Shown here one piece after another: positions 63,392 through 64,000 of a stretch of 64,000 nucleotides of DNA. The DNA is from Mesopusillimonas faecipullorum. GTDB taxonomy: Bacteria; Pseudomonadota; Gammaproteobacteria; Burkholderiales; Burkholderiaceae_B. The stretch spans positions 1 to 64,000 of the forward strand of contig NZ_JACDXW010000001.1 in NCBI RefSeq assembly GCF_020539505.1. Reading direction: 5' to 3'. Every line of letters begins with the position of its first letter. Position 1 is the stretch's first letter. Position numbers and translations under genes: made by a program. Below the pieces are notes generated by a model. It was not told the origin of the DNA. It saw only the letters and a list, made by a program, of their open reading frames with translations, and searched no databases.

Positions 63392-64000
63392 TTATCTGAA
63401 GCGCTCCAGCAAGGCGCGATTTGCCAGTACGGTTTCTTGCAAGCGCCGTATTTCCACATCAATCTGAGACTGTACGTAAAAGTCGGTGCTTAAGGCGCGA
63501 GCTTGTTTTAACTGCTCTATCGCCGCTGGCAACGCCCCTACTTGCTCGTAATATCGAGCCATCGCACGCCTAGCTTCTATGCCTTGGTTCAAACGCTCGT
63601 AGCTGCCAGCCTGTAGCTGATACAAACGCGCCTCACGAGGCCATTTTTTTATCGCGCTCTGCAAAAAGGTGAGGGCTTCGGTGTCCTGCCCTGCCGCCTG
63701 CAAGGCATCGACTCTAGACAAGGCAATACCCAAGTCTTGGGGCCAACGCTGCACAGCCTCTTGAGACAAACGCAAGGCACCGTCCCAACGTTTCTGCTTG
63801 ATACGTAAGGCCACGGCCAGATTGTGCACCGGCGCGATATCCGTGGTCGGCCATCCGGCCTGCTTCAGGTACTCTTCAGCCTGGGATAAATCGTTGCCTT
63901 GCAAGGCTGCGTACGCCAAGCCATACCATGCGGCCTCGGCACGCGGGCCGCCTAGCGTGGTCTCGCGTTTGAATTCGGCGACCACGTTGGCCGGCGGAGT
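63392..64000 (-). CDS. TPR-containing C-terminal part of a BepA/YfgC-type M48 protein (partial, runs off window)
   Basis: About 202 residues are visible before the frame leaves the right edge; the gene is cut by the window, not broken. The sequence is built of TPR-like helical repeats (e.g. AWYGLAYAALQGNDLSQAEEYL and LYQLQAGSYERLNQGIEARR). C-terminal TPR blocks of this kind, ending LETVLANRALLERFR-like, belong to periplasmic M48 metalloproteases in Alcaligenaceae. The zinc-binding HEXXH lies outside the window, so the identity rests on the tail alone. It is convergent with the YheT-like gene. Confidence 0.55.
   Translation of the reverse strand, partial: TPPANVVAEFKRETTLGGPRAEAAWYGLAYAALQGNDLSQAEEYLKQAGWPTTDIAPVHNLAVALRIKQKRWDGALRLSQEAVQRWPQDLGIALSRVDALQAAGQDTEALTFLQSAIKKWPREARLYQLQAGSYERLNQGIEARRAMARYYEQVGALPAAIEQLKQARALSTDFYVQSQIDVEIRRLQETVLANRALLERFR

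Noticed and set aside
1-64000. CRISPR arrays, insertion sequences, prophage, rRNA or riboswitches
   Set aside because: No regularly spaced repeats, complete transposase or phage structural genes, rRNA motifs or recognisable riboswitch cores were seen; only the desaturase tail recalls a transposase fragment.

Overview
The window looks like chromosomal DNA of a betaproteobacterium, most probably of the family Alcaligenaceae (Bordetella, Achromobacter, Pusillimonas and Alcaligenes relatives). The basis is gene content and order recalled from those genomes (alaC-hom-thrC, aat/bpt/pyrD, ribF-ileS-lspA-coaBC-dut, an ilvE/zinc-finger/yheT block), moderately high GC and typical betaproteobacterial protein sequences. 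The genus cannot be fixed from sequence alone. There are no rRNA genes, CRISPR arrays, insertion sequences or phage genes. One tRNA gene (tRNA-Cys, GCA) is present.

Layout. 0.1-2.0 kb: end of a polyamine-type ABC uptake operon (potF, and an ATPase that stops straight after the nucleotide-binding domain). 2.1-8.7 kb: leftward chain alr, SDR, radA, FtsX-type permease, kdkA. 8.8-11.8 kb: hpnCDE, the three-step bacterial route to squalene. 11.8-15.7 kb: leftward alaC-hom-thrC operon with 4-nt overlaps. 15.9-18.3 kb: a MarR regulator, a palindrome and a tannase/feruloyl-esterase lipoprotein. 18.5-21.3 kb: prmB-yheS. 21.4-27.1 kb: leftward purN-rsmB-desaturase-uvrD. 27.2-33.2 kb: rightward housekeeping chain ribF-ileS-lspA-coaBC-dut, then tRNA-Cys.

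33.6-39.1 kb is the most irregular part: an exported nuclease with a hairpin on its start codon, a DUF2061 protein, and an iron cell-surface-signalling locus. That locus has a Fur box, a single polypeptide joining an ECF sigma factor to its FecR-type anti-sigma factor, a TonB receptor gene broken by an out-of-frame N-terminal lesion and a large in-frame barrel deletion, and a PepSY membrane protein. It ends at a perfect 105-bp tandem duplication that runs into the start codon of a NUDIX gene.

39.1-48.2 kb: NUDIX, an AhpD-like protein, a conserved hypothetical, then the N-degron transferases aat and bpt, separated by a FusA/FusC-type efflux pump (tolC-like, ytcA-like, membrane fusion, FUSC), then pyrD. 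48.3-54.2 kb: a lipoprotein sulfatase with a dockerin-like tail, overlapping an apparently exported formylglycine-generating enzyme, facing a sensor kinase/LuxR-type regulator pair. 54.4-64 kb: phasin with a clear promoter, IclR regulator, CinA-type protein, EI24 protein, thioredoxin-like protein, RhlE helicase, azlCD divergent from ilvE, a zinc-finger protein, YheT-type hydrolase and the C-terminal part of a TPR/M48-type protein running off the right edge.

Start codons were moved inward from the longest open frame where a Shine-Dalgarno sequence, a signal peptide or family N-termini required it. All family assignments come from reading motifs and remembered relatives; no database search was run.
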